Source of the DNA: an uncultured Bacilli bacterium
GTDB taxonomy: Bacteria > Bacillota_I > Bacilli_A > RF39 > UBA660
Reading direction: 5' to 3'
Length of the DNA: 59,063 nucleotides
NCBI GenBank assembly: GCA_934162195.1
Contig: CAKPHO010000008.1
Coordinates: forward strand, 1-59,063
Below, piece after piece: positions 1 to 7,370 of the stretch (the first letter of the stretch is position 1; each line of letters opens with the position of its first letter). A program made the position numbers and the translations under genes. The notes under the pieces are model-generated. The model had not been told where the DNA came from, searched no databases, and saw nothing but the letters and a program-made list of their open reading frames with translations.

Positions 1-265
1 AACAACTTGCACTTTTATCTCTACATAGATTTCCATCACTTGTTATTTGATATTCGCCTTCTAGTACTTCATTTTTATTTAGTCGTTCTTCTGCTACTGC
101 TACTTCTACTTGTTTAATATAACTATCTGCACTTCTTTCGGCTGCTCCTTTTTTCGCATTCTTTATTGTTTTCATTACTATTGGTGTTGCGATTAGTGCG
201 ATTATTGCTAATACCACTATTACCGCTAGTAATTCTATTAAGGTGAAAGCATTTTTTCTTTTCAT
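1..265 (-). CDS. Prepilin-like protein, 5' part only (3' end outside window)
   Basis: The first 88 residues of a gene that runs off the window start. The ATG at 265 follows the strong ribosome site AGGAGGAAT. The product opens MKRKNAFTLIELLAV, a type IV prepilin/pseudopilin signal: a short basic leader, then a methylatable Phe-Thr-Leu-Ile-Glu and about 20 hydrophobic residues. Glu at +5 of the mature protein is present. The usual Gly before the Phe is replaced by Ala, which many prepilin peptidases tolerate. The following helix (GAAERSADSYIKQVEVAVA) is nearly the same as in the two other prepilin-like genes at 39488-40441 and 46175-47215. The product should be an inner-membrane-inserted pilin or pseudopilin. 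The C-terminal domain is not visible. Confidence 0.85.
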   Translation of the reverse strand, partial: MKRKNAFTLIELLAVIVVLAIIALIATPIVMKTIKNAKKGAAERSADSYIKQVEVAVAEERLNKNEVLEGEYQITSDGNLCRDKSASC

Positions 266-297
266 TTTAATTCCTCCTACTCTTTACTTTCTCTTAA

Positions 298-327
298 ATT
301 ATACCCCCTCCCACAAGCATTTGTCAA
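298..327 (-). promoter_or_regulatory. Consensus SigA promoter of the prepilin gene, in a G/C-tract context
   Basis: On the minus strand TTGACA (322-327) and TATAAT (298-303) are both perfect, with an 18-base spacer. The spacer ends in GGGAGGGGG, and seven C residues lie three bases upstream of the -35 (331-337 on the plus strand reads as G). Such runs are rare in this AT-rich sequence. Confidence 0.8.
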
Positions 328-366
328 CATGGGGGGGAGTTTATAATTGTAGTGGTAAACTTAAAG

Positions 367-432
367 TAGACAACAACTTATTTTAAGTATACAATTATAT
401 TATTATATAGACAATTAGGAGGAATATTTATG
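367..432 (+). promoter_or_regulatory. Orphan promoter, ribosome site and ATG pointing into prmC antisense
   Basis: TAGACA (367-372), 17 bases, TACAAT (390-395), then AGGAGG (417-422) and ATG at 430 make a complete-looking expression start on the plus strand. The reading frame that follows (430-636) crosses a hairpin after about ten codons and then runs antisense to prmC with a low-complexity product. I therefore call only the control signals and not a gene. Confidence 0.45.
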
Positions 433-447
433 CTATATAATCATGAT

Positions 448-480
448 TTAAAAAAGAAAAGAGAACTAATTCTCTCTTTA
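448..480 (-). terminator. Terminator of prfA-prmC, possibly bidirectional
   Basis: A near-perfect hairpin (AAAAGAGAA ... TTCTCTCTT, 457-478) directly follows the prmC stop. It has a T-rich tail on the minus strand and a weaker one on the plus strand. Confidence 0.65.
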
Positions 481-1203
481 TTATCGATTATTAAATATAA
501 ATATAAATCTATCTCTTTCTTGCATATCTTTTTCTACACTAATCATACTGTTAGGAAAATACTTTTTAGCTATTTCAGTAATTCTATCTGCTTGCCACCA
601 ACCAATTTCAAAAGCTATCATACTTCTTTCTTTTAAATAATTACTAGCATTAGATAATATTTTTTCATAATTAGCAAGACCTTCATTATCAGCATATAAA
701 GCAATACTAGGTTCATTATTTTTAACAATATTCATAATTTCTTCATCTTTACGAATATATGGTGGATTACTTATAATAACATCATATTTTTTATCTAGAG
801 GTTCTAACATATCTCCATGATAAAATGTAATATCCACATTATTATTAGATGCATTTTCTTTTGCGACTGCTAAAGCATCACTAGATATATCTACAGCATC
901 CATAGTGATATTATCACCTATTTTATTTTTTAAAGTAACAGCAATACAACCACTACCTGTACCTAAATCTACACAATTGATTGGGTAATCAAAAAATTTT
1001 CTTATATAATCAATCGTTTTAAATACTAACTCTTCTGTTTCAAAACGAGGTATTAGAACACATGGATTAACATTAAATATTAGGCCATAAAAATCAACAT
1101 TACCAACTATATATTGAACTGGTTCTCCTTTTTCTAATCTTTTTAATCCAGTTTCTAATTTATCTTCTGCTAAATACTTCTTTAAATATTCAATATCAGT
1201 CAT
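481..1203 (-). CDS. prmC: Peptide chain release factor N5-glutamine methyltransferase
   Basis: Methylates the glutamine of the GGQ motif of release factors RF1/RF2 using S-adenosylmethionine, which raises termination efficiency. The SAM-binding motif DLGTGSGCIAVTL and the catalytic motif SNPPY, which grips the glutamine side chain, are both present, as is the VLIPRFETEELV segment typical of PrmC. At 240 residues it is shorter than the usual 280 or so, with most of the difference in the N-terminal helical domain. It lies eight bases downstream of prfA, its substrate gene, and its ribosome site sits in the prfA 3' end. This is the common prfA-prmC pair. Confidence 0.95.
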   Translation of the reverse strand: MTDIEYLKKYLAEDKLETGLKRLEKGEPVQYIVGNVDFYGLIFNVNPCVLIPRFETEELVFKTIDYIRKFFDYPINCVDLGTGSGCIAVTLKNKIGDNITMDAVDISSDALAVAKENASNNNVDITFYHGDMLEPLDKKYDVIISNPPYIRKDEEIMNIVKNNEPSIALYADNEGLANYEKILSNASNYLKERSMIAFEIGWWQADRITEIAKKYFPNSMISVEKDMQERDRFIFIFNNR

Positions 1204-1211
1204 TAAAAAAA

Positions 1212-2267
1212 TTATTCTCCTCTTAACTTACGGTTTTGATCTTCTGTAATTAAAGCTTCAATTATCTCATCTAATGCTCCATCCATAACACGATCTAATT
1301 GTTTTGTCGTAAAACCAATTCTATGATCTGTTACACGATTTTGTGGATAGTTATATGTTCTAATTTTTTCTGATCTATCACCAGTACCAATTTTACTTCT
1401 TCTTTCAGCACCTTCTGCTTCTTCTTTTTCTCTTAATTTTAAATCATACAAACGAGTCTTTAAGATTTGAATAGCTTTTTCTTTATTTTTAATTTGACTT
1501 CTTTCTGTTTGTGAATAAACAATTATACCTGTAGGTATGTGAGTTAAACGAACGGCAGAGTCTGTAGTATTAACTCCTTGTCCTCCACATCCAGATGATC
1601 TTGTAATATCAATTCTTACTTCTGACATATCAAGATCAAAATCTAATTCTTCTGCTTCTGGCATAACCAAAACTGTTGCTGTGGAAGTTTGAATTCTACC
1701 ATTAGCTTCTGTTACTGGAACACGTTGAACACGGTGTGCACCACTTTCATATTTTAATTTAGAATAAACATTGTCACCTTTAATCATAAATTCTATTTGT
1801 GAAAACCCACCAGCAGCGCAATCTTCACTATCCAACACTTCTGTTTTCCAACCTTGCTTTTCTGCATAACGGCAGTACATTCTATATAAATCTCCTGCAA
1901 AAATATTAGCTTCATCCCCACCAGCTGCTCCACGAATTTCAACAATAACATTTTTCCCATCATTAGGATCTTTTGGAAGTAATATTATTTCTATATCTTT
2001 TTCAATATTTTCTTTTTCAATGTTTAAATTTTCTAATTCTCCGCGGGCAAATTCTTCCATATCAGGATCTTTAGTCATCTCTTTTGCAGCCTCTATATCT
2101 GATATTATTTGTTTATATTTATTATATATCTCATACCCTTCTTTTAAAGAAGCTTGTTCTTTTGTTAATTCTAGAGTTTTTTTAATATCAGATATAATCT
2201 CTGGTTTCATTAAAAGCTCACTTAATTCTTTATATCTATTTTCTATTGCTTCTAATCTTTCTATCAC
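1212..2267 (-). CDS. prfA: Peptide chain release factor 1
   Basis: RF1 reads UAA and UAG stop codons in the ribosomal A site and triggers peptide release. The GGQ loop is visible (SGCGGQGVNTTDSAVR), with the usual N-terminal coiled-coil domain. I place the start at the GTG at 2267 (MIERLEAIENRYKEL), because the upstream ATG at 2276 immediately follows the ribosome site GAGAGG with no spacing, whereas the GTG is nine bases from it. The protein from this GTG is 351 residues, within the family norm of about 355. It is transcribed with prmC. Confidence 0.95.
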   Translation of the reverse strand: MIERLEAIENRYKELSELLMKPEIISDIKKTLELTKEQASLKEGYEIYNKYKQIISDIEAAKEMTKDPDMEEFARGELENLNIEKENIEKDIEIILLPKDPNDGKNVIVEIRGAAGGDEANIFAGDLYRMYCRYAEKQGWKTEVLDSEDCAAGGFSQIEFMIKGDNVYSKLKYESGAHRVQRVPVTEANGRIQTSTATVLVMPEAEELDFDLDMSEVRIDITRSSGCGGQGVNTTDSAVRLTHIPTGIIVYSQTERSQIKNKEKAIQILKTRLYDLKLREKEEAEGAERRSKIGTGDRSEKIRTYNYPQNRVTDHRIGFTTKQLDRVMDGALDEIIEALITEDQNRKLRGE

Positions 2268-2360
2268 AACAATCATCCTCTCGACTACAAAGATTATACT
2301 ATATTTTATTTATGAAATCAAACAAAAAGACACATATTATTCTAAATAATAAAACAAATT

Positions 2361-3359
2361 TTAGTTATTCTTTTTTATCCACTTTATAGTATCCTCAATA
2401 GTATGTGAAATATCTCTGTTACTAAACCCTAATTCTTTTTTTGCTTTTTCATTACTAAAATTAGCATTTGATGATAAAGTATATAAAGAATACCTAGTAA
2501 ATAAAGGTGTCTGCTTTCTTAAATTATAATATAATTCACAAAAAGGGGCTACTAATTTTGCAATTCCTATTGGTAATACTATTTTTATTCTTTTTCTTCC
2601 TTGTAAATCACAAATTAAATCAGTTAATTCTTTGATTGTTATATATTTGTTAGATAAAATATAACATTCCCCTCTATTATCTTTGCCACATGCACTAATA
2701 ATACCTTCAGCAACATCTCTAACATCTACAAAATCATAACCACCTTTTACACAAGCAAAAAGTTTTCCATCGGATACTTCTTTTATTAACTGTGTTAAAT
2801 GACTATTCCCATAATCATTAGGTCCTATGATTCCAGAAGGATGAATAATACAAGCATTTAACTTTTTATTTTTTATTGCTTCCATGACATAGTTTGCAGC
2901 TTCTGATTTGGTTTTAGCATATAATCCTAAAACTTTTTTAGAATCAAAATTACTAATTTCTGTTATTAACTCATTATTTTGTTTTTCTGGAATTGCATGT
3001 ACACTACTAATATAAATAAGTTTTGCTTTTATTTCTAAAGCTTTATCTACTATGTTTTTAGTTCCATTTACATTAACATTATAAACTATGGGATTATATT
3101 TTGATTTTATATATACAACTGCTGCACAATGAATTATATAAACTTCTTTATCATCTACCTTTTCAAAAATAGATGATAAACTATCTTTTTTAGTAACATC
3201 TCCATAATAAATTTTACAGTTTAAATCTTCTAGTGATTTTATAGAATCATTAGGTAATAAAAGTGCTCTTATTTCATTTTCTTTATCTTGCTCTAACTTT
3301 CTTATAATGTTATTTCCTAAAAATCCATTTGCTCCTGTTATTATATAAATTTTTTTCAT
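2361..3359 (-). CDS. NAD(P)-dependent epimerase/dehydratase (extended SDR)
   Basis: An extended short-chain dehydrogenase/reductase with an N-terminal Rossmann motif (TGANGFLGNNIIRKL) and the catalytic Tyr-x-x-x-Lys (YAKTKSEA, with a Ser near SSVHA). It resembles dihydroflavonol-4-reductase-like or 3-beta-HSD-like SDRs that act on nucleotide sugars or ketones. The substrate cannot be read from the sequence. The start is the ATG at 3359, preceded by AAGGTGAG; a GTG at 3371 lies within that ribosome site. It stands alone, with its own upstream region of about 190 bases containing the terminator of the next gene. It is likely cytoplasmic, since no signal peptide is seen. Confidence 0.85.
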   Translation of the reverse strand: MKKIYIITGANGFLGNNIIRKLEQDKENEIRALLLPNDSIKSLEDLNCKIYYGDVTKKDSLSSIFEKVDDKEVYIIHCAAVVYIKSKYNPIVYNVNVNGTKNIVDKALEIKAKLIYISSVHAIPEKQNNELITEISNFDSKKVLGLYAKTKSEAANYVMEAIKNKKLNACIIHPSGIIGPNDYGNSHLTQLIKEVSDGKLFACVKGGYDFVDVRDVAEGIISACGKDNRGECYILSNKYITIKELTDLICDLQGRKRIKIVLPIGIAKLVAPFCELYYNLRKQTPLFTRYSLYTLSSNANFSNEKAKKELGFSNRDISHTIEDTIKWIKKNN

Positions 3360-3487
3360 GCTATTTCTCACCTTCCACTCTATTTTAAAAAATAATTTTA
3401 ATGTCTTTATCTAAGTACAATTATATCATTAAAATAATATTTTTTAAATAAAGAAGTAAATACATGCTTACAACCACACATCATAAT

Positions 3488-3522
3488 AATAAAAATCTAG
3501 TAGTCAGCTATAACTACTAGAT
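3488..3522 (-). terminator. Terminator of the sorted surface protein gene
   Basis: A perfect 10-bp stem (3495-3504 with 3513-3522, loop of eight bases) followed on the minus strand by TTTTTATTATT. Confidence 0.85.
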
Positions 3523-3548
3523 GCTTTAATATAATAAATTATATTTTT

Positions 3549-5000
3549 TTAATTCATTTTATTTTTTCTATAGATAACTATTGAAATCCCAACAAGAGTA
3601 ATTAATGATAAAATTCCTGTTGTTAAATGTATAGTAACATTATCGTTTGTGTTAGGATTGTTTATGTCATTAATTTTTTCTGTTGCAACTACTCCATACT
3701 CACTTAAGTGCGATGTTTCAAAAACTATATATCCATCTTCTATAATTGCAGGTATAGTTTCTTTAATTTCATTATCTAAAATATAAACTACTTCATATTT
3801 TTTATATCCTTTTAATTCTTCTGGTAAGGTAATCCTTATTTTCATTTTAGTATCGTTAATTTTAACTATTTCACCATTTTCAAGTACGTTAATATCAACA
3901 ATATATTTAACATTTTTATCAGATAAGTTTTTGCTTACTTCAACTTTCTTAATATCTAATACATAATCATTATCAAATTCTTTCTCAAATGTAACACTTG
4001 CTTTTACATCTCCATTGTTTTTGATTTCGTTATTTTTAGTCCAAGTAGCATATAAAGTTATATTTTTATATCTTTCATAACCGTTTTTTTCTTTTATTTT
4101 AGTATCTTTTTCAAACTCTTTATCTGTTTTTTCATCTATATCCCAAAATCTCCAGTAAACATAATTATAATTTTCTCCACTACCATCTTTTTTTGTATTC
4201 CAGCCATTAAAAGTATAACCTTCTCTTACTGGAGTATATGGTAATAGTGACATAGTTGTTCCTGAATTACTTCCCCCTATGTAGTCATAACTATTAGATT
4301 CTTTACCATCTATTTTACCACCATTTGCATTTAATTTTAATACAATTCCATCACCATTAAAAGTATCTTGAGTATATGTAGCAGTTATTGTTATACAATC
4401 ACGATTAGCAAAATAACTAGAATCAATTGAAGTTACAATTTTTCCATCTAACTCCCATCCATTAAAGGTAAATCCTTCTCTTACAGGTATATATTTTGTT
4501 AAATCAACTGTTTTAAATTCAGTACTTTTACTTGTTAATTTCATAATACTTTGCCCATTTACTTTGCCTGCAAATGAATCAAGTGTTAAATAATATGTAC
4601 CAGTTCCTTGTAATACTTTATCAGAAAATTTTGCATAAATAGTAAGTCCATTTGTATATGGTTCACCGCCTAAGTCACCACTCCACTTAAAATCAGTTAT
4701 TGCTATATCATCACTAACTTTTTCGCCTGTAAAACTTCCCCAATATGCAAATTCAGTTCTTCCATTGAAAAGTACTATTTCTTTTGTTAAATCAGATAAT
4801 TTAACTGTTGTTTCTCCTTCTTCAACATTAAATCTTATAACTTTTTCACTTTTACCATCAATACTTACATCTTCTTCTGAACTAGTTAATATTAAAGTAT
4901 ATTTACCATCATCAGTAATTGTTGCAGCATTCACTGTTGTTATTCCTAAAATACTAAATACTGCAATTAACATCATAAATAACGTCTTTTTTAATTTCAT
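3549..5000 (-). CDS. Secreted InlB-repeat surface protein with an NPNTN sorting signal
   Basis: A 483-residue exported protein. The start at 5000 (MKLKKTLFMMLIAVF) follows AGGAGAGG; longer frames add a hydrophilic leader with no ribosome site. Residues 1-25 form a signal peptide ending near VNAA. At least two Listeria-Bacteroides (InlB B/Flg_new) repeats are visible (PVREGFTFNGWELDG and PVREGYTFNGWNTKK), beta-folds found in adhesins and cell-wall proteins. At the C terminus NPNTN (near residue 448), a hydrophobic stretch and the basic tail YRKNKMN form a cell-wall sorting signal. NPxTN is the class B sortase pattern, and a class B sortase is encoded at 22148-23026. The binding partner is unknown. 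It is followed by its own terminator and lies 122 bases after the membrane protein pair. Confidence 0.8.
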   Translation of the reverse strand: MKLKKTLFMMLIAVFSILGITTVNAATITDDGKYTLILTSSEEDVSIDGKSEKVIRFNVEEGETTVKLSDLTKEIVLFNGRTEFAYWGSFTGEKVSDDIAITDFKWSGDLGGEPYTNGLTIYAKFSDKVLQGTGTYYLTLDSFAGKVNGQSIMKLTSKSTEFKTVDLTKYIPVREGFTFNGWELDGKIVTSIDSSYFANRDCITITATYTQDTFNGDGIVLKLNANGGKIDGKESNSYDYIGGSNSGTTMSLLPYTPVREGYTFNGWNTKKDGSGENYNYVYWRFWDIDEKTDKEFEKDTKIKEKNGYERYKNITLYATWTKNNEIKNNGDVKASVTFEKEFDNDYVLDIKKVEVSKNLSDKNVKYIVDINVLENGEIVKINDTKMKIRITLPEELKGYKKYEVVYILDNEIKETIPAIIEDGYIVFETSHLSEYGVVATEKINDINNPNTNDNVTIHLTTGILSLITLVGISIVIYRKNKMN

Positions 5001-5122
5001 AATATTCCTCTCCTTATTTTCTTTAATTTTTTTATTGTTAATCATTACAAATGTAAAAATTTATAATATAAACTATCTTCTACTATTTGATTATCATTTT
5101 TATCTATATCATCCTCCTCTCA

Positions 5123-6061
5123 TTATTCCTCATATCTAACCTCATTCATATAGTTAAATCCACTTAAATAATAATCATATTGATAATCTCTTACCCTATT
5201 TTCCATAATATCATTTATAGGTATAAGCGTATAATCTTTTAATATTACATATTTATATGTAAATGTTAATACTTCATCATAATATTTAGTTAACAAATTA
5301 ATTTTTACTGTAGTAGTAACTGTTTTATTTAAATCAGTATCAAAGTAACTCATCAATTCATAATAAGCTTTGTCAGTTTTAAGTATTCTTTCATTGTAAA
5401 CTCTGATTATTTTCTCACCTTCATAATTACCACTTATTTTTTCAATAATAGGATACTTTTCATTGCCATAGTTTTTACTATATAAAACATTATCCTTTAC
5501 ATATACATAATTAGACATAAAATCATAATCTATCTTTTTACCAAGAAACTCTGGTGAATATTTCCATTTAAGATAATCACTTAGACTATAATTAGCATTT
5601 AAATACATATCATAACTATCTCTAACTTTATTATCTGTATTATCATCGTGTAATGTGTATATATTGTCATTATAATCATAAAACTTTATATCTGCTCCAT
5701 CGTTAGGAGCAATATTCATAACCTTAATATTTTTATCTATATCATATACTTTTTTATAAACAAATTCACCACTATCTAATTGTTCTGGATTGAAAATATA
5801 TATAGAATTATTATTTATAAAAGAATATTTACTAAAAGAAGTATCTTCTGTTAGAAATTCTCCACCTTTTAATTTTAAATATTCTTTATTGGAATCCTTT
5901 TGTTTTAATTCTTCCTGTATTGTTTTTGCTAGTGTTGAATTATCTGATGAAGTATGATTTATTGGCATTGGTTTATTGCTTTTAATAGCAACTATAGCAA
6001 TTATAACAACTATCAATATGGCAATCCCTATAACAGCATATATATTTTTTTTATTCTTCAT
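5123..6061 (-). CDS. Membrane-anchored protein of unknown function
   Basis: I do not recognise this family. The 312-residue product has one N-terminal transmembrane segment (roughly residues 8-26, YAVIGIAILIVVIIAIVAIK) and a large, Tyr/Asn/Asp-rich domain that should lie outside the membrane. No lipobox cysteine and no catalytic motif are obvious. It begins seven bases after the previous gene (6069-7145), so the two are almost certainly cotranscribed and may work together at the cell surface. Confidence 0.7.
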   Translation of the reverse strand: MKNKKNIYAVIGIAILIVVIIAIVAIKSNKPMPINHTSSDNSTLAKTIQEELKQKDSNKEYLKLKGGEFLTEDTSFSKYSFINNNSIYIFNPEQLDSGEFVYKKVYDIDKNIKVMNIAPNDGADIKFYDYNDNIYTLHDDNTDNKVRDSYDMYLNANYSLSDYLKWKYSPEFLGKKIDYDFMSNYVYVKDNVLYSKNYGNEKYPIIEKISGNYEGEKIIRVYNERILKTDKAYYELMSYFDTDLNKTVTTTVKINLLTKYYDEVLTFTYKYVILKDYTLIPINDIMENRVRDYQYDYYLSGFNYMNEVRYEE

Positions 6062-6068
6062 TTTGTAC

Positions 6069-7145
6069 CTACTTTTCTATAAATCCGCTTGTCTTTTTTG
6101 AATACATATCATCTGTTATAGTTTTATATCTTTCGCCATCATAATCATCAGTAAATCCATTATATGCTTTATATATTTCATTAGTCTCAGTATCATATAC
6201 TCTTTCATAGCCAAGTGTTGCATCACTCTGTTTTTGGCTCATTATATCAAAAGATGTATTTCTCTTATTCCATGAATCCATTATTCCATCACTTATTTGA
6301 TTACCTATCGCTCTAATTTGTTGGAAATTCTTCATAGTCGCATCTTGTTGATTATTAAAACCGTTTATAAAAGCATCAGTAAAGCTTAGGGAAGAACAAA
6401 TTGCATTTAAAGTATCTTGCCAATCAATAAATTCATCTTTTGGCGCTGTAATAAAAATTGTGTCATATACATTTAAGAAATATATATCAATTTGTTTCCC
6501 TGAGATTATATTTTCAGGGACATAATATGACCCAGCATCATATACGTAAGCTGTAAATATTCCTTCGCCTTCTTTACCTCTTTCATCTTTAAATGTTGCT
6601 CTTAACATATCTCCACCCAAGACCCCTTTACCTAAATTTTCACTTACTGTAAAATCAGTTAAGATTGGAAAAGTAAATGAAGTTGTATTATTTAAAGTAC
6701 CTAAATCATTAAATATTTTATAAAAGCCTTCGGTATCTTTAGTTTCTATTACACTAGTTTTCGCAAATGGATTATTTGGATAATATTTTTGTTGCCATCT
6801 TTTTGCATCTTCTGATTTATTATAACCTTCTGTTTTCATATTTAAGAAAAATTGGTATATCGGATTATTAGGATCATATATTTTAATGGTGTAATGAATA
6901 TAATCACCTAATGTGTCAACTTTCCATCCTTTTGGTTTTTTGATTGAAAACTCATTTGTTTTATAATCTTCAAATTCTATTTTACTAGCTTCTGATTTAA
7001 CTATTTTTATGTTTGCATCAGGATTATAAAATATTCCTTTACTGCCATCTTTAACAAATAAAACAGAACCTAACACAACCATAAATACAGCTACACCAAC
7101 TATTAATAATTTTTTTTGTGAACCATTTAACTTTTTAATTTCCAT
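6069..7145 (-). CDS. Membrane-anchored extracytoplasmic protein, possible PsbP/Mog1-like fold
   Basis: The 358-residue product has a single N-terminal transmembrane helix (about residues 12-30) and an external domain. The segment NEFSIKKPKGWKVDTLGDYI resembles the opening of PsbP/Mog1-like lipoprotein domains (a folded domain beginning with a hydrophobic xxPxGW strand), but this is a weak fold guess. The C terminus (GYERVYDTETNEIYKAYNGF) looks like a separate small domain. The gene is the first of an operon with the 5123-6061 gene and lies divergent from a large HTH regulator, with a palindrome between them that may be a shared operator. Confidence 0.7.
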   Translation of the reverse strand: MEIKKLNGSQKKLLIVGVAVFMVVLGSVLFVKDGSKGIFYNPDANIKIVKSEASKIEFEDYKTNEFSIKKPKGWKVDTLGDYIHYTIKIYDPNNPIYQFFLNMKTEGYNKSEDAKRWQQKYYPNNPFAKTSVIETKDTEGFYKIFNDLGTLNNTTSFTFPILTDFTVSENLGKGVLGGDMLRATFKDERGKEGEGIFTAYVYDAGSYYVPENIISGKQIDIYFLNVYDTIFITAPKDEFIDWQDTLNAICSSLSFTDAFINGFNNQQDATMKNFQQIRAIGNQISDGIMDSWNKRNTSFDIMSQKQSDATLGYERVYDTETNEIYKAYNGFTDDYDGERYKTITDDMYSKKTSGFIEK

Positions 7146-7284
7146 AAAATCACTCTCCTCTTATAATTTGTCTTACATCTCTTTTTTGTTGAAATTCACT
7201 CATTCACTTTCTATACTTATTTTTTATGAAAGATTGTTTCTCTTTATATTATTATAATTTGAAGCAATCTAAAGAACAACAGTT

Positions 7285-7315
7285 TTACCACTAAAAACAT
7301 TGTTTTTGATGGTAA
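7285..7315. promoter_or_regulatory. Imperfect palindrome, candidate operator of the divergent HTH regulator
   Basis: A 31-base inverted repeat: TTACCACTAAAAAC, three bases, GTTTTTGATGGTAA (12 of 14 arm positions pair). It lies in the divergent region between the membrane-protein operon and the regulator gene, directly upstream of the regulator's likely -35. It has no T-run, so it does not read as a terminator. Confidence 0.5.
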
Positions 7316-7319
7316 GAAG

Positions 7320-7348
7320 TTTATTATGCTTTTAATTTATAGTATAAT
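7320..7348 (+). promoter_or_regulatory. Candidate promoter of the HTH regulator
   Basis: The -10 TATAAT (7343-7348) is perfect. The -35 TTTATT (7320-7325), 17 bases upstream, is poor, consistent with a regulated promoter. The ribosome site AAGGGATGATG follows. Confidence 0.5.
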
Positions 7349-7370
7349 ATTTTTTAAGGGATGATGTGTT

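Noticed and set aside
350..359. TTTACCACTA on the minus strand, also in the palindrome at 7284-7293
   Set aside because: A single 10-base match without a paired arm is likely chance in AT-rich DNA; it is noted only in the regulator finding.
430..636. Plus-strand open frame after a good ribosome site
   Set aside because: Its product is low complexity and mostly antisense to prmC, with a hairpin after the first codons. Only the control signals were kept.
2335..2351. TATTATT-AATAATA hairpin after the SDR gene as a terminator
   Set aside because: The stem is all A-T with no clear T-run on the minus strand.
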